NCBI GenBank assembly: GCA_049517655.1
Contig: JBEKRQ010000004.1
Coordinates: 1 to 64,000 of the forward strand
From: UBA11358 sp049517655
GTDB taxonomy: Bacteria > Verrucomicrobiota > Verrucomicrobiia > Limisphaerales > UBA11358
Direction of reading: 5' to 3'
Length of the DNA: 64,000 nt
Part shown: positions 52,809 through 59,788 of the stretch, piece after piece
Layout: every line of letters begins with the position of its first letter
Position numbering within the stretch: position 1 is the stretch's first letter
The notes under the pieces: generated by a model
Seen by the model: the letters and a program-made list of their open reading frames with translations, nothing else
Database searches by the model: none
What the model was told of the DNA's origin: nothing
Position numbers and translations under genes: made by a program

Positions 52809-53623
52809 TGTTTCGTCCGTGCATTGACCTGCATGAAGGCAAAGTGAAGCAAATCGTCGGCGGCACGCTTGGCGAGCCGTCCGCGTTGCGCACGAATTTT
52901 GTCTCCGACCATTCAGCCGCGTGGTTTGCCGAACTTTACAAACGCGATGGCCTGACCGGCGGCCACGTCGTCATGCTTGGCCCCGGAAATGAAACTGAAG
53001 CGCGAGCGGCGCTCGCGGCATTTCCGGGCGGATTACAAATTGGCGGCGGCATCAACGCGCAAAACGCGAGCGGCTGGCTCGCCGCAGGCGCGTCGCATGT
53101 CATCATCACAAGCTGGGTTTTTCGTGAAGGCCGCGTGGATTGGGAACGGCTCGGCGAACTGGTCAAAACCGTTGGCAAAAACCGGCTGGTGCTCGACTTG
53201 AGTTGCCGCAAAGCCCTCACCCGGCGAGACGCCACCCTCTCCCCATCTGATGGGGCGAGGGGCGATTATTTCGTTGTCACCGACCGCTGGCAAAAATTCA
53301 CGGAATTGACCATCGCGCCGGACACGTTGCAAAAGATCGCCAAAAGCTGCGCGGAATTTTTGGTTCATGCGGTGGATGTGGAAGGTTTGTGCCGAGGCAT
53401 TGACCGTGAACTGGTCGAGAAACTTGGCCGGTGGACGCCCATTCCGACGACCTACGCCGGCGGCGCCAATTCGTTAAGTGATTTGGAGGAAGTCACGCGG
53501 TTGGGGCGGGGGAAGATTGACCTGACCATCGGGTCGGCGCTGGACATTTTCGGCGGCAGCGGCGTTCGATACACGGATGCCATTGCGTTTAATCGACGAA
53601 TGCGCCCTTTGGCGTCATCTTAA
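52808..53623 (+). CDS. hisA: Eukaryotic-type HisA (ProFAR isomerase)
   Basis: This enzyme isomerises ProFAR to PRFAR in histidine synthesis. The 271-residue protein matches the fungal/plant type: MFRPCIDLHEGKVKQIVGGTL, TGGHVVMLGPGNE, GLQIGGGIN, VIITSWVF, LVLDLSCRK, FLVHAVDVEGLCRGID, PTTYAGGANSLSDLE and DLTIGSALDIFGG. Standard bacterial HisA lacks the GGTL insertion and VDVEGLC wording. Between SCRK and YFVVTDRW about 16 residues (ALTRRDATLSPSDGARG) are encoded by a dispersed repeat (53213-53262). The start ATG directly follows a 7-nt array without a Shine-Dalgarno sequence. No other his gene is adjacent except hisS 4 kb away. Confidence 0.93.
   Translation: MFRPCIDLHEGKVKQIVGGTLGEPSALRTNFVSDHSAAWFAELYKRDGLTGGHVVMLGPGNETEARAALAAFPGGLQIGGGINAQNASGWLAAGASHVIITSWVFREGRVDWERLGELVKTVGKNRLVLDLSCRKALTRRDATLSPSDGARGDYFVVTDRWQKFTELTIAPDTLQKIAKSCAEFLVHAVDVEGLCRGIDRELVEKLGRWTPIPTTYAGGANSLSDLEEVTRLGRGKIDLTIGSALDIFGGSGVRYTDAIAFNRRMRPLASS
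53213..53262. repeat. Dispersed hairpin element inserted in hisA
   Basis: It carries CCCTCACCCGGCGAGACG, then a hairpin at 53235-53261 with arms CCCTCTCCCCAT and ATGGGGCGAGGG. It is read in frame by hisA at a point where relatives go straight from SCRK to the next strand. Confidence 0.75.
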
Positions 53624-53626
53624 AAT

Positions 53627-53678
53627 CGGAGGGACGAGTTTGTTTTTAATTGAGGGACTCGCATAGCTCGCCCCTCCG
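53627..53678. repeat. CGGAGGG-bounded dispersed repeat
   Basis: It starts CGGAGGGACGAG and ends GCTCGCCCCTCCG; it is a second copy of the type at 32725-32800, placed between hisA and the convergent gene at 53685. Confidence 0.7.
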
Positions 53679-53684
53679 AAGTTG

Positions 53685-54029
53685 TCATTTGACCGGCTCA
53701 ATTTTTGTGGGCGTCAGCGTTTCCTTGCCATCCACCATGGCCACGGTGCCGGTCACGGTCACTTTTTCCGAACTGCCACCACAAATAGGATCGTGCGCAG
53801 CTTTGCTCACGTCATTTTGTGTCAAATAATAATTCACAGTTTTGCCGTCCTTTTCGACCTGGACAACGTTTTGGCAGGATTTGGTCTCGTGCAGCGCGCA
53901 TTTGCCGCAGACCATCGCGCCGGTGATGGTGACTTCCTTGCTCGAAGCATCCGCAGCGAGCATGCGGGAGGTTGAAACCGCCAGCAAAAGGCCGGTGGCG
54001 ACAGTGAGGAACAATACGGATTTTTTCAT
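53685..54029 (-). CDS. Small secreted two-Cys-motif protein
   Basis: The 114-residue protein has a signal peptide (MKKSVLFLTVATGLLLAVST, cleaved near MLA-AD). The mature part has KEVTITGAMVCGKCALHETKSCQ, VNYYLTQNDVSKAAHDPICGG and a C-terminal VTVTGTVAMVDGKETLTP strand pair. Similar small proteins with CGKCxLxxTxxC are common in Planctomycetes and Verrucomicrobia (possibly the DUF6370 group, recalled only). The cysteines suggest metal or haem-independent redox binding in the periplasm. ATG 54027-54029; it stands alone between hisA and the Uma2 gene. Confidence 0.8.
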   Translation of the reverse strand: MKKSVLFLTVATGLLLAVSTSRMLAADASSKEVTITGAMVCGKCALHETKSCQNVVQVEKDGKTVNYYLTQNDVSKAAHDPICGGSSEKVTVTGTVAMVDGKETLTPTKIEPVK

Positions 54030-54104
54030 AGGTTATTTAGATTTTTTATTTTCAAGGTTAAGACAGCTTGACTCCAATTTAGTTCAAACAATAAATCCGT
54101 GGGA

Positions 54105-54590
54105 TTAATGCGCCTGCGGCTGTGAGGCAAACAGCTCGGCGACGACGATTTGAAATTCGGGAATCAATGCTTCTGTCAACATTTCGCTCCCGGCCAAAAT
54201 GCCTTTGAGGGCCAGCCCCCACTCGGTGCTATGATAAATCTCAACGTTGTCGTAACGGGGATCAATCATCCACAACCGCGGCACCCGGATGTCTTCGTAA
54301 ACCTGCTTTTTGACGACCGTGTCGGCGTGATGGTCATCGCGGCTGATAATTTCCACCGCGAGCCAGAGTTTGCCGGTGGATACCGTCACGAGCGCGAGGT
54401 CGGGGCAGATTGTAATTGAGTGTGAAACATGGATTTTTGTGCGTGGCGCCAGCAGTTGTGTGCTGGAAAGGTTGGAGACGCTGGCCATCAGCGCTGTGCG
54501 CAGGCGCTCGCAAATCATTTCATGGCGTTCGCCTGGCGCGGAGCGCGAAAGGAATTTACCGCCCAAAGTTTCTTCATACGGCCGGCTCAT
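54105..54590 (-). CDS. Uma2 family (DUF820) putative restriction-endonuclease-fold protein
   Basis: The 161-residue protein has the Uma2/DUF820 core, a PD-(D/E)XK fold: CPDLALVTVSTGKLWLAVEIISRD (Asp, Glu) and VVKKQVYEDIRVPRLWMIDPRYDNVEIYH (Lys). Family members are abundant in cyanobacteria, Planctomycetes and Verrucomicrobia; their real activity is unproven. It is shorter than usual (about 185-200), with a reduced N-terminus starting MSRPYEETLGGKFLSRSAPG. ATG 54588-54590. Divergent from rpsP across a 7-nt array. Confidence 0.85.
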   Translation of the reverse strand: MSRPYEETLGGKFLSRSAPGERHEMICERLRTALMASVSNLSSTQLLAPRTKIHVSHSITICPDLALVTVSTGKLWLAVEIISRDDHHADTVVKKQVYEDIRVPRLWMIDPRYDNVEIYHSTEWGLALKGILAGSEMLTEALIPEFQIVVAELFASQPQAH

Positions 54591-54597
54591 TTGATTA

Positions 54598-54639
54598 AGT
54601 TTCAGGCCTCAAATCCCAAGTTTCAAGTTTTCATTTCAA
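54598..54639. repeat. 7-nt degenerate array upstream of rpsP
   Basis: Units AGTTTCA, GGCCTCA, AATCCCA, AGTTTCA, AGTTTTC and ATTTCAA. An inverted echo (CTTGAAACTTGA) follows at 54670-54681. Confidence 0.75.
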
Positions 54640-54724
54640 GCCGTCAGCGCATGGCTTTTACCCGGCACTTGAAACTTGACACCTGGCCTCCGGCAGCTAA
54701 TCTCCACGTTCTTTTAATAAATTT

Positions 54725-54976
54725 ATGGCAGTAAAAATTCGAATGAAGCGCGTCGGAGCCAAGAACGCTCCATTTTTCCGCATTGTGGTCGCCGATGGCC
54801 GCAGTCCGCGCGATGGCAAGTTCATCGAGGAAATCGGCACGTATCAGCCATTGAAAAAAGGCGACAATTGCAAGATCGACCTCGACCGCGCCAAATACTG
54901 GATCAGCAAAGGCGCGCAGCCGAGCGAGACCGTCGCCAGCTTCATCAAAAGGGCGGGCAAAACAGCCGCCGCTTGA
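54725..54976 (+). CDS. rpsP: 30S ribosomal protein S16
   Basis: The 83-residue protein shows the full S16 pattern: MAVKIRMKRVGAKNAPFFRI, VVADGRSPRDGKFIEEIGTY, and KIDLDRAKYWISKGAQPSET. It is the first gene of the rpsP-khpA-trmD-rplS cluster, all rightward with short gaps (21 and 26 bases to the next two genes). The usual rimM gene between rpsP and trmD is not here. The upstream 134 bases are largely repeat DNA, so the promoter must lie in or near repeats; TTTTAATAAATTT just before the ATG is AT-rich and has no Shine-Dalgarno motif. Confidence 0.97.
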   Translation: MAVKIRMKRVGAKNAPFFRIVVADGRSPRDGKFIEEIGTYQPLKKGDNCKIDLDRAKYWISKGAQPSETVASFIKRAGKTAAA

Positions 54977-54997
54977 TTTTTGTTTTTTTGACACATC

Positions 54998-55249
54998 ATG
55001 CAGGCGTTTTTGGAATATGTCGTAAAAGGGTTTGTGCAGCATCCCGACGCGGTGAGCGTCACGCCGGTGGAGCGGGGGGGCATGACGGTCTATGAACTGC
55101 GCCTGGATCCACAGGACATGGGTCAGGTGATTGGCCGGCAGGGCATGACAATCAATGCGATCCGGTCGTTGTTGCTGGCAGGCAGCGCCAAAAAAGGGAT
55201 GCGTTGTTCGGTGGAAATTGTTGAAGGCAAAGACAAACCGCCGGGTTGA
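54998..55249 (+). CDS. khpA: KhpA-type KH-domain RNA-binding protein
   Basis: The 83-residue single KH domain has the GXXG loop in MGQVIGRQGMTINAIRSLL. KhpA (YlqC) pairs with KhpB in many bacteria to bind RNA, affecting cell division and gene expression. Family start MQAFLEYVVKGFVQHPDAVS is typical. Position between rpsP and trmD is the usual one. ATG 54998 is 21 bases past rpsP; the gene is likely co-transcribed with the ribosomal protein genes. Confidence 0.93.
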   Translation: MQAFLEYVVKGFVQHPDAVSVTPVERGGMTVYELRLDPQDMGQVIGRQGMTINAIRSLLLAGSAKKGMRCSVEIVEGKDKPPG

Positions 55250-55275
55250 GTTGAAAATTTCAAGCACGTTTCAAA

Positions 55276-55944
55276 ATGAAAATCGACGTGCTCACCTTGT
55301 TCCCGGCGATGTTCGCTGGACCGCTCGACGAAAGCATTGTCAAGCGGGCGCGTGAAACCGGTCTGTTGGACCTGAAAATCCACAACCTGCGCGACTGGAC
55401 GCATGACCGGCATAAAACGGTGGATGACCGTCCTTTCGGCGGCGGGCCGGGGATGTTGCTGAAGCCCGAACCGCTCTTTGAAGCGATTGAAAGTTTGAAG
55501 CGCGAAAAAACGCGTGTGATTTTATTGTCGCCTGCCGGGCGGAAATTTAATCAGGTTATCGCGCATGAATTGGCACAGCAGGAAGATTTGCTGCTCGTTA
55601 CCGGCCATTATGAAGGCTTTGACGAGCGCGTGCGGGAAAAACTCGCCGACGACGAGCTGTCCATCGGCGATTACGTGCTGACGAACGGCGCGTTGCCCGC
55701 GATGGTCGTGATCGACGCGGTTGTGCGGTTGCTGCCGGGGGCGCTGGGCGACGACGAGAGTTCGCACGATGAATCGTTCAATCACGGATTGCTGGAATAT
55801 CCGCAATATACGCGGCCGGCGGAATTTCGCGGGATGAAAGTCCCGGACATTTTGGTTTCCGGCAACCACGCTGAAATTGAAAAATGGCGGCGCGAACAGG
55901 CAAAAGCGCGGACCAAAAAACGAAGACCGGATTTGCTGAAATAG
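55276..55944 (+). CDS. trmD: tRNA (guanine-N1-)-methyltransferase
   Basis: TrmD methylates G37 next to the anticodon, preventing frameshifting. The 222-residue SPOUT enzyme has MKIDVLTLFPAMFAGPLDESI, DRPFGGGPGMLLKPEP, LLVTGHYEGFDERV and the knot LSIGDYVLTNGALPAMVVID, ending in the RPAEFRGMKVPDILVSGNH segment. ATG 55276 follows khpA by 26 bases. The TAG stop (55942-55944) is directly followed by the GTAG head of a REP pair, which separates it from rplS. Confidence 0.97.
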   Translation: MKIDVLTLFPAMFAGPLDESIVKRARETGLLDLKIHNLRDWTHDRHKTVDDRPFGGGPGMLLKPEPLFEAIESLKREKTRVILLSPAGRKFNQVIAHELAQQEDLLLVTGHYEGFDERVREKLADDELSIGDYVLTNGALPAMVVIDAVVRLLPGALGDDESSHDESFNHGLLEYPQYTRPAEFRGMKVPDILVSGNHAEIEKWRREQAKARTKKRRPDLLK

Positions 55945-56011
55945 GTAGGGACGAGCCGCCGGCTCGTCCCGTGAATAAAAAGTTTCGGACGCGCGGGCCA
56001 CGCGTCCCTAC
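55945..56011. repeat. REP pair inside the ribosomal operon (trmD/rplS)
   Basis: GTAG at 55945-55948 with a 10-bp perfect stem (GGGACGAGCC/GGCTCGTCCC), then an inverted partner with stem GGACGCG/CGCGTCC (55987-56007) and CTAC at 56008-56011. rplS starts 18 bases later. Confidence 0.85.
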
Positions 56012-56029
56012 CAAAGAAAGAAAAATTTT

Positions 56030-56410
56030 ATGAACCAGGCATTACAGGAAAAAATTGAGTCGGAACAGTATCGCAAGGACAAACCGGATTTTGCGGTGGG
56101 CGACAGCGTTCGTGTGCACACCAAGGTTGTCGAAGGCGACAAGGAACGCATCCAGATTTTCTCCGGCGTTGTGATTGGGCGTCGTGGTCACGGTCTGAAC
56201 GAGACCTTTACCGTGCGTCGCATCAGCTACGGCGAAGGCGTCGAGCGCGTGTTTCCGCTGCACTCGCCGCGCGTGGACAAAATCGAAGTTGAACGCGAAG
56301 GTTCCGTGCGCCGTGCCAAACTCACCTACTTGCGCAAACGCCTCGGCAAAGGCGCAACGCTGGTGAATGAAAAGCAGGAAAAAGCCGTTGCTGAAACCGC
56401 AACGAAGTAA
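56030..56410 (+). CDS. rplS: 50S ribosomal protein L19
   Basis: The 126-residue protein has the L19 core: FAVGDSVRVHTKVVEGDKER, QIFSGVVIGRRGHGLNETFT, RRISYGEGVERVFPLHSPRV and RAKLTYLRKRLGK. It has a short extra C-terminal tail (VNEKQEKAVAETATK). It follows trmD as in most bacteria, but an inverted REP pair lies in the 85-base gap, which could reduce or stabilise the downstream part of the mRNA. GAAAG precedes ATG 56030 at about 11 bases. Confidence 0.97.
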   Translation: MNQALQEKIESEQYRKDKPDFAVGDSVRVHTKVVEGDKERIQIFSGVVIGRRGHGLNETFTVRRISYGEGVERVFPLHSPRVDKIEVEREGSVRRAKLTYLRKRLGKGATLVNEKQEKAVAETATK

Positions 56411-56497
56411 TTTCCGGTCGAATTTCACAAAGGCAGTGCAAAAACCCCGCCTTTTTCCGCTTGGGATATTCGAGGCAGCACCGGCGTCACAAGCAAG

Positions 56498-56600
56498 AAA
56501 GCGGCGGATAGCCGCCGCACTCCAAAACCTGTCGGTTACTTCGACGATTTTCCCGCAACGCGCCAGCGTCTTGGACTGCGCCAGTCCTCTGGCGCTTTGG
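56498..56600. repeat. TTGGA-headed REP pair (family 2), copy 2
   Basis: Minus-strand element at 56498-56526 (head TTTTGGAGTGCG on that strand; GCGGCGGATAGCCGCCGC hairpin) and plus-strand element at 56570-56600 (CTTGGACTGCGCCAG, CTGGCGCTTTGG). The gap 56411-56612 between rplS and the convergent macro gene holds only this pair. Confidence 0.8.
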
Positions 56601-56612
56601 CATCACGAATCG

Positions 56613-57146
56613 CTATCTACTAATTTCACGCAATGCCACCTTGTAAATTTCCAGCGCGCTTGCGCCGAAACAAACCAAAATCACCTTCTCGACCGACCGG
56701 TTCCGTTCCAGAAAACTTTTCGTCTCGCGAATGGCAATCCGTGCCGCGCGTTCCATCGGAAAGCCATACGCGCCGGTGCTGATGCACGGAAACACCACGG
56801 TTTTGATTCCATGCTGTTCCACCAGCGCGAAGCAACTGCGATAACAACTCGCAAGCAATTCATCCTCGCTGTGGTTGCCGTCGCGCCAGACCGGGCCGAC
56901 GGTGTGAATGACCCATTTGGCGGGGAGCTTGTAGCCGCACGTGATTTTGGCTTGGCCGGTGACGCAACCGCCGAGTGTGCGGCATTCCGCCAGCAACTCC
57001 GGTCCGGCGGCGCGATGAATGGCGCCGTCCACGCCACCACCGCCGAGCAACGTTGTGTTGGCGGCATTCACTATCGCATCCACGCGCTGTTTCGTGATAT
57101 CGCCGGCGATGACGGCAATGCGATTTGAAACCGGCCCGCTGGTCAT
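56613..57146 (-). CDS. Macro-domain O-acetyl-ADP-ribose deacetylase
   Basis: The 177-residue macro domain of the MacroD/YmdB type has IAVIAGDITKQRVDAIVNAANTTLLGGGGVDGAIHRAAG, AKITCGYKLPAKWVIHTVGP and FPCISTGAYGFPMERAARIA. The NAAN and GGGGVDGAIH segments bind ADP-ribose, so it probably removes acetyl-ADP-ribose or ADP-ribose from proteins or RNA. The name YmdB is also used for this protein in E. coli and should not be confused with the phosphoesterase at 7957. The start is ATG 57144-57146, 44 bases from hisS, which lies upstream on the same strand. Confidence 0.93.
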   Translation of the reverse strand: MTSGPVSNRIAVIAGDITKQRVDAIVNAANTTLLGGGGVDGAIHRAAGPELLAECRTLGGCVTGQAKITCGYKLPAKWVIHTVGPVWRDGNHSEDELLASCYRSCFALVEQHGIKTVVFPCISTGAYGFPMERAARIAIRETKSFLERNRSVEKVILVCFGASALEIYKVALREISR

Positions 57147-57190
57147 AGGAAATTCTGAAGCGCAATCCGCCAGTCAAAATTGGATTCGGT

Positions 57191-58447
57191 TTATATACGC
57201 AAGGCTGTAACGACTTCAACTGGTCTGACCGTTTTTTCCTCACGTGTTTTCAGCTTGCGGACTTTCACGTTTGAATCATTTTCGAGTTTTGCCGTGAAAG
57301 TGGCCTTCAATTCCTGCGCGCGTTTGAATTGTTTATCCGGCTTGGCGGGCGTGAGCGGATATTCCACGGCAAATCCAGCGGTGCGTAAATCTTGAGCGAG
57401 TTTCAAGGATTGTGGTCGGGATTTTTCGTCTTCGATCAAAACAAAAACATCCACGTTCGCATCAAATTTCGGCAGCAGGCCTCGCGCTTTGAGCAATTCC
57501 AGCAGCACCACGTCGCCCATGCCGAAGCCGAGCGCAGGCAAATCCACTTTACCGCCGCTGATGACTTTGACGAGATTGTCGTAGCGTCCGCCGCCCGCAA
57601 CGGCGCGGAATTCGCCTTTTACGTCAAAGGCTTCAAAAACGACGCCGGTGTAATAATCCAGCCCGCGAACGATATGATAATCCACCTTCACGAAGTCGCA
57701 CAACCCGCGTGCGGTGAGATTTTGTAAAATGCTTTCCAGTTCAGCCGTCGGTTTGCCTGATTTGATGAATTGGTTCACGTCGGCGAGTGAGAAACCAAAA
57801 GCCTTGAGTTTCTTTTCGTTTTCCTCCAGCGACGTCCGTTCCAATTTGTCGATAGTTTGGAAGAATTCATATTCACTGAATGCCGGGGACGGCGACACGC
57901 CGTCCCTCCCACGTTTGTAAAATTCCTGCCAGGCGTTGCGGCTGCTCAAACGAATGACGAAATCCTGTTCGGTCAGGCCAAATGCGCGCAGCGTGTCGAT
58001 GAGCAGCGCAATCAATTCCGCGTCCGCCGCCGGATTGGTTTCGCCGATAATGTCGGCGTTGAACTGGAAGTGTTCGCGCTGCCGGCCTTTTTGCTGGCGT
58101 TCGTAGCGGAAGAGTTGCGGGATGGCGAACCACTTGATGGGTTTTTTGTAACTGCGTTCGTGCGCGGCGGCCATGCGGGCGAGCGTGGGTGTAATTTCAG
58201 GCCGGAGCGCCACAGCGCGTTCGCCTTTGTCGGTGAAGTTATAGAGTTGCCCGACGATTTCGTCGCCGCTTTTGGCGGTGAACAGTTCGAGCGGTTCGAG
58301 GGGCGGGCCGTCATATTCGCGGAAGCCGTAGCGGCGGGCGGTTTCACGCCATTTGCCGAAAATAAACTGGCGTGCGTCGGCGCTCCAGGCATCGGGATGC
58401 GGCAATGGCTCGGGATAGAAGTCGCGGAAACCTGGCAAACGTTCCAT
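57191..58447 (-). CDS. hisS: Histidyl-tRNA synthetase
   Basis: The 418-residue class II synthetase has LPGFRDFYPE (motif 1 region), ALRPEITPTLARM (motif 2), WFAIPQLFRYERQQKGRQREHFQFNADIIG, YHIVRGLDYYTGVVFEAF (His A block) and AVAGGGRYDNLV, then PALGFGMGDVVLLELL and an anticodon-binding C-terminal domain. Between WQEFYKRG and FSEYEFFQ about eight residues (RDGVSPSPA) come from a hairpin repeat at 57885-57912 read in frame. ATG 58445-58447. Sequence LPGFRDFYPE differs from the usual KGTxD start and fits the longer, eukaryote-like/HisS2 branch as I recall it. Confidence 0.95.
   Translation of the reverse strand: MERLPGFRDFYPEPLPHPDAWSADARQFIFGKWRETARRYGFREYDGPPLEPLELFTAKSGDEIVGQLYNFTDKGERAVALRPEITPTLARMAAAHERSYKKPIKWFAIPQLFRYERQQKGRQREHFQFNADIIGETNPAADAELIALLIDTLRAFGLTEQDFVIRLSSRNAWQEFYKRGRDGVSPSPAFSEYEFFQTIDKLERTSLEENEKKLKAFGFSLADVNQFIKSGKPTAELESILQNLTARGLCDFVKVDYHIVRGLDYYTGVVFEAFDVKGEFRAVAGGGRYDNLVKVISGGKVDLPALGFGMGDVVLLELLKARGLLPKFDANVDVFVLIEDEKSRPQSLKLAQDLRTAGFAVEYPLTPAKPDKQFKRAQELKATFTAKLENDSNVKVRKLKTREEKTVRPVEVVTALRI
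57885..57912. repeat. Hairpin repeat inserted in hisS
   Basis: GGGACGGCG (57886-57894) pairs with CGCCGTCCC (57898-57906) over a 3-base loop, followed by TCCCACG. On the coding strand it encodes GRDGVSPSP and keeps the frame. Confidence 0.7.
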
Positions 58448-58553
58448 GCCAAAAAGGTAAGAGAAATTTTTAATTAGGAAAGCATGAAGGAAGGAACAAA
58501 AAATTCCTGTCTTCCTGACTTCATTATTTTCCGTGTCACGCTTGCGGCGGCGT

Positions 58554-58853
58554 TCAGCCTTTGGGCGGGAGCTTGAGCACTTCCGCGCGCATTTCCTTGC
58601 CGGCCTTGAACTTCACGGTCGACCGCGCGGGAATTGGCACGTCGATTTCCGGTTTGTTCGGGTTGCGTCCCACGCGCGCCTTGCGGACTTTGACTTCAAA
58701 GACGCCGAAGTTGCGGAGCTCCACCTTGTCGCCCTTGGCGAGCGCCTCGGCGATGTAGTCGAGGTTTTTTTGCACCACGCTGAAGACCTGCTGCTGCCCA
58801 AGACCGGTCTCATTGCTGATGCGAATGACGAGGTCACGTTTTGTCAGAGTCAT
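58554..58853 (-). CDS. HU/IHF-family DNA-binding protein
   Basis: The 99-residue nucleoid protein has MTLTKRDLVIRISNETGLGQ, VVQKNLDYIAEALAKGDKVELRNFGVFEVKVRKAR and the DNA-intercalating arm GRNPNKPEIDVPIPARSTVKFKAGKEM. The FGVFEV and R-NP-x-P motifs identify the family; the IDVPIP arm leans towards IHF-alpha-like proteins. Located upstream of hisS on the same strand with 106 bases between; an intact ATG is at 58851-58853. Confidence 0.95.
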   Translation of the reverse strand: MTLTKRDLVIRISNETGLGQQQVFSVVQKNLDYIAEALAKGDKVELRNFGVFEVKVRKARVGRNPNKPEIDVPIPARSTVKFKAGKEMRAEVLKLPPKG

Positions 58854-58881
58854 AATTTTTCGTCGGGTTAAGTTGATTTAA

Positions 58882-59643
58882 TCATTGAACCACACGGATT
58901 GTCCAGAAATCACTGGCTAAATTTTCATCGGTCAAATAGGCGTATGGCAGGGTGAAATAACCTTTCATACCCCATTGGTCGCCCCATGAATTGCGGATGA
59001 TGAACCACTGTTTCGCATCGTCGTAGCCGATGGCCATGACCGCGTGACCGCCAATGGCCCGTTCACCTGGATGCGGCAACGAAGCGTGGCCGGTCTGCGC
59101 CACTTGCGCGTCTTCAAAACTTTCGTAAACGGTGAAGCCAAAGACAAACGGATAACCCGAAGTGAGACAACCCTTGAGCTGGCTCAACATTTGCATCAAG
59201 CGCCGGTACGAAACGGCCTTGTATTTGAGCGCATCGGCATAGCACTTCCGCGGCGGTTTGGTTTTGAATTTTGCGATGACGTAGGGCCATTCGGTTTCCG
59301 GGCAGTCGCCCTGCCTGTTGACGCCTTTGATGCCGTCGCGGATTTGCGCGCCGCTGTCCGAATCCACTGTGTGTTCGATGACGCGCTCGTTGTAATAAAT
59401 GAACAGGCGCGATGGCGTGAAGTCGGGCAGCTTTTGTTTCAGCCGGTCAAACTCGATGGCTGCTGCAATGGCATTGGCGGTGCAACTGCCGAGTTCTCCC
59501 TGGTCATAGACCGGCGGGCAACGCGGGCTCAAATCCACCTTGGCGGGCAGCATGGCGAGCATTTCCACCGGCGCGGCGTAGAGATGGTCGCGATGATCCG
59601 GCAAATCGGGAAGCCAGCCGTAGCGGGAAATTTTGTAGTTCAC
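58882..59643 (-). CDS. C1 (papain) family cysteine protease
   Basis: The 253-residue protein has the catalytic Cys54 in DQGELGSCTANAIAAAIEF, His in GGHAVMAIGYDDAKQWFIIRNSWGDQWGMKGYF, with the Asn of RNSWG, and an oxyanion Gln (Q48). There is no signal peptide or propeptide; MNYKISRYGWLPDLPDHRDH at the start is typical of prokaryotic C1A proteases of the peptidase-C1-like group that act in the cytoplasm or are exported by unknown means. The protein therefore looks active. ATG 59641-59643; it is transcribed away from shc. Confidence 0.92.
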   Translation of the reverse strand: MNYKISRYGWLPDLPDHRDHLYAAPVEMLAMLPAKVDLSPRCPPVYDQGELGSCTANAIAAAIEFDRLKQKLPDFTPSRLFIYYNERVIEHTVDSDSGAQIRDGIKGVNRQGDCPETEWPYVIAKFKTKPPRKCYADALKYKAVSYRRLMQMLSQLKGCLTSGYPFVFGFTVYESFEDAQVAQTGHASLPHPGERAIGGHAVMAIGYDDAKQWFIIRNSWGDQWGMKGYFTLPYAYLTDENLASDFWTIRVVQ

Positions 59644-59788
59644 AGGCTTGTTTCTTTTGGGGATTAATCGCTGATTCTCAACTATGGAAATTTGCCGGGC
59701 TTGTCCACCACAAAAATCCGGTTTTTTCCAGCCGCCGCATTCCGACTAAAAACTTTACAGCCTCACCCCGAGTCCGCAAAATATTGGC

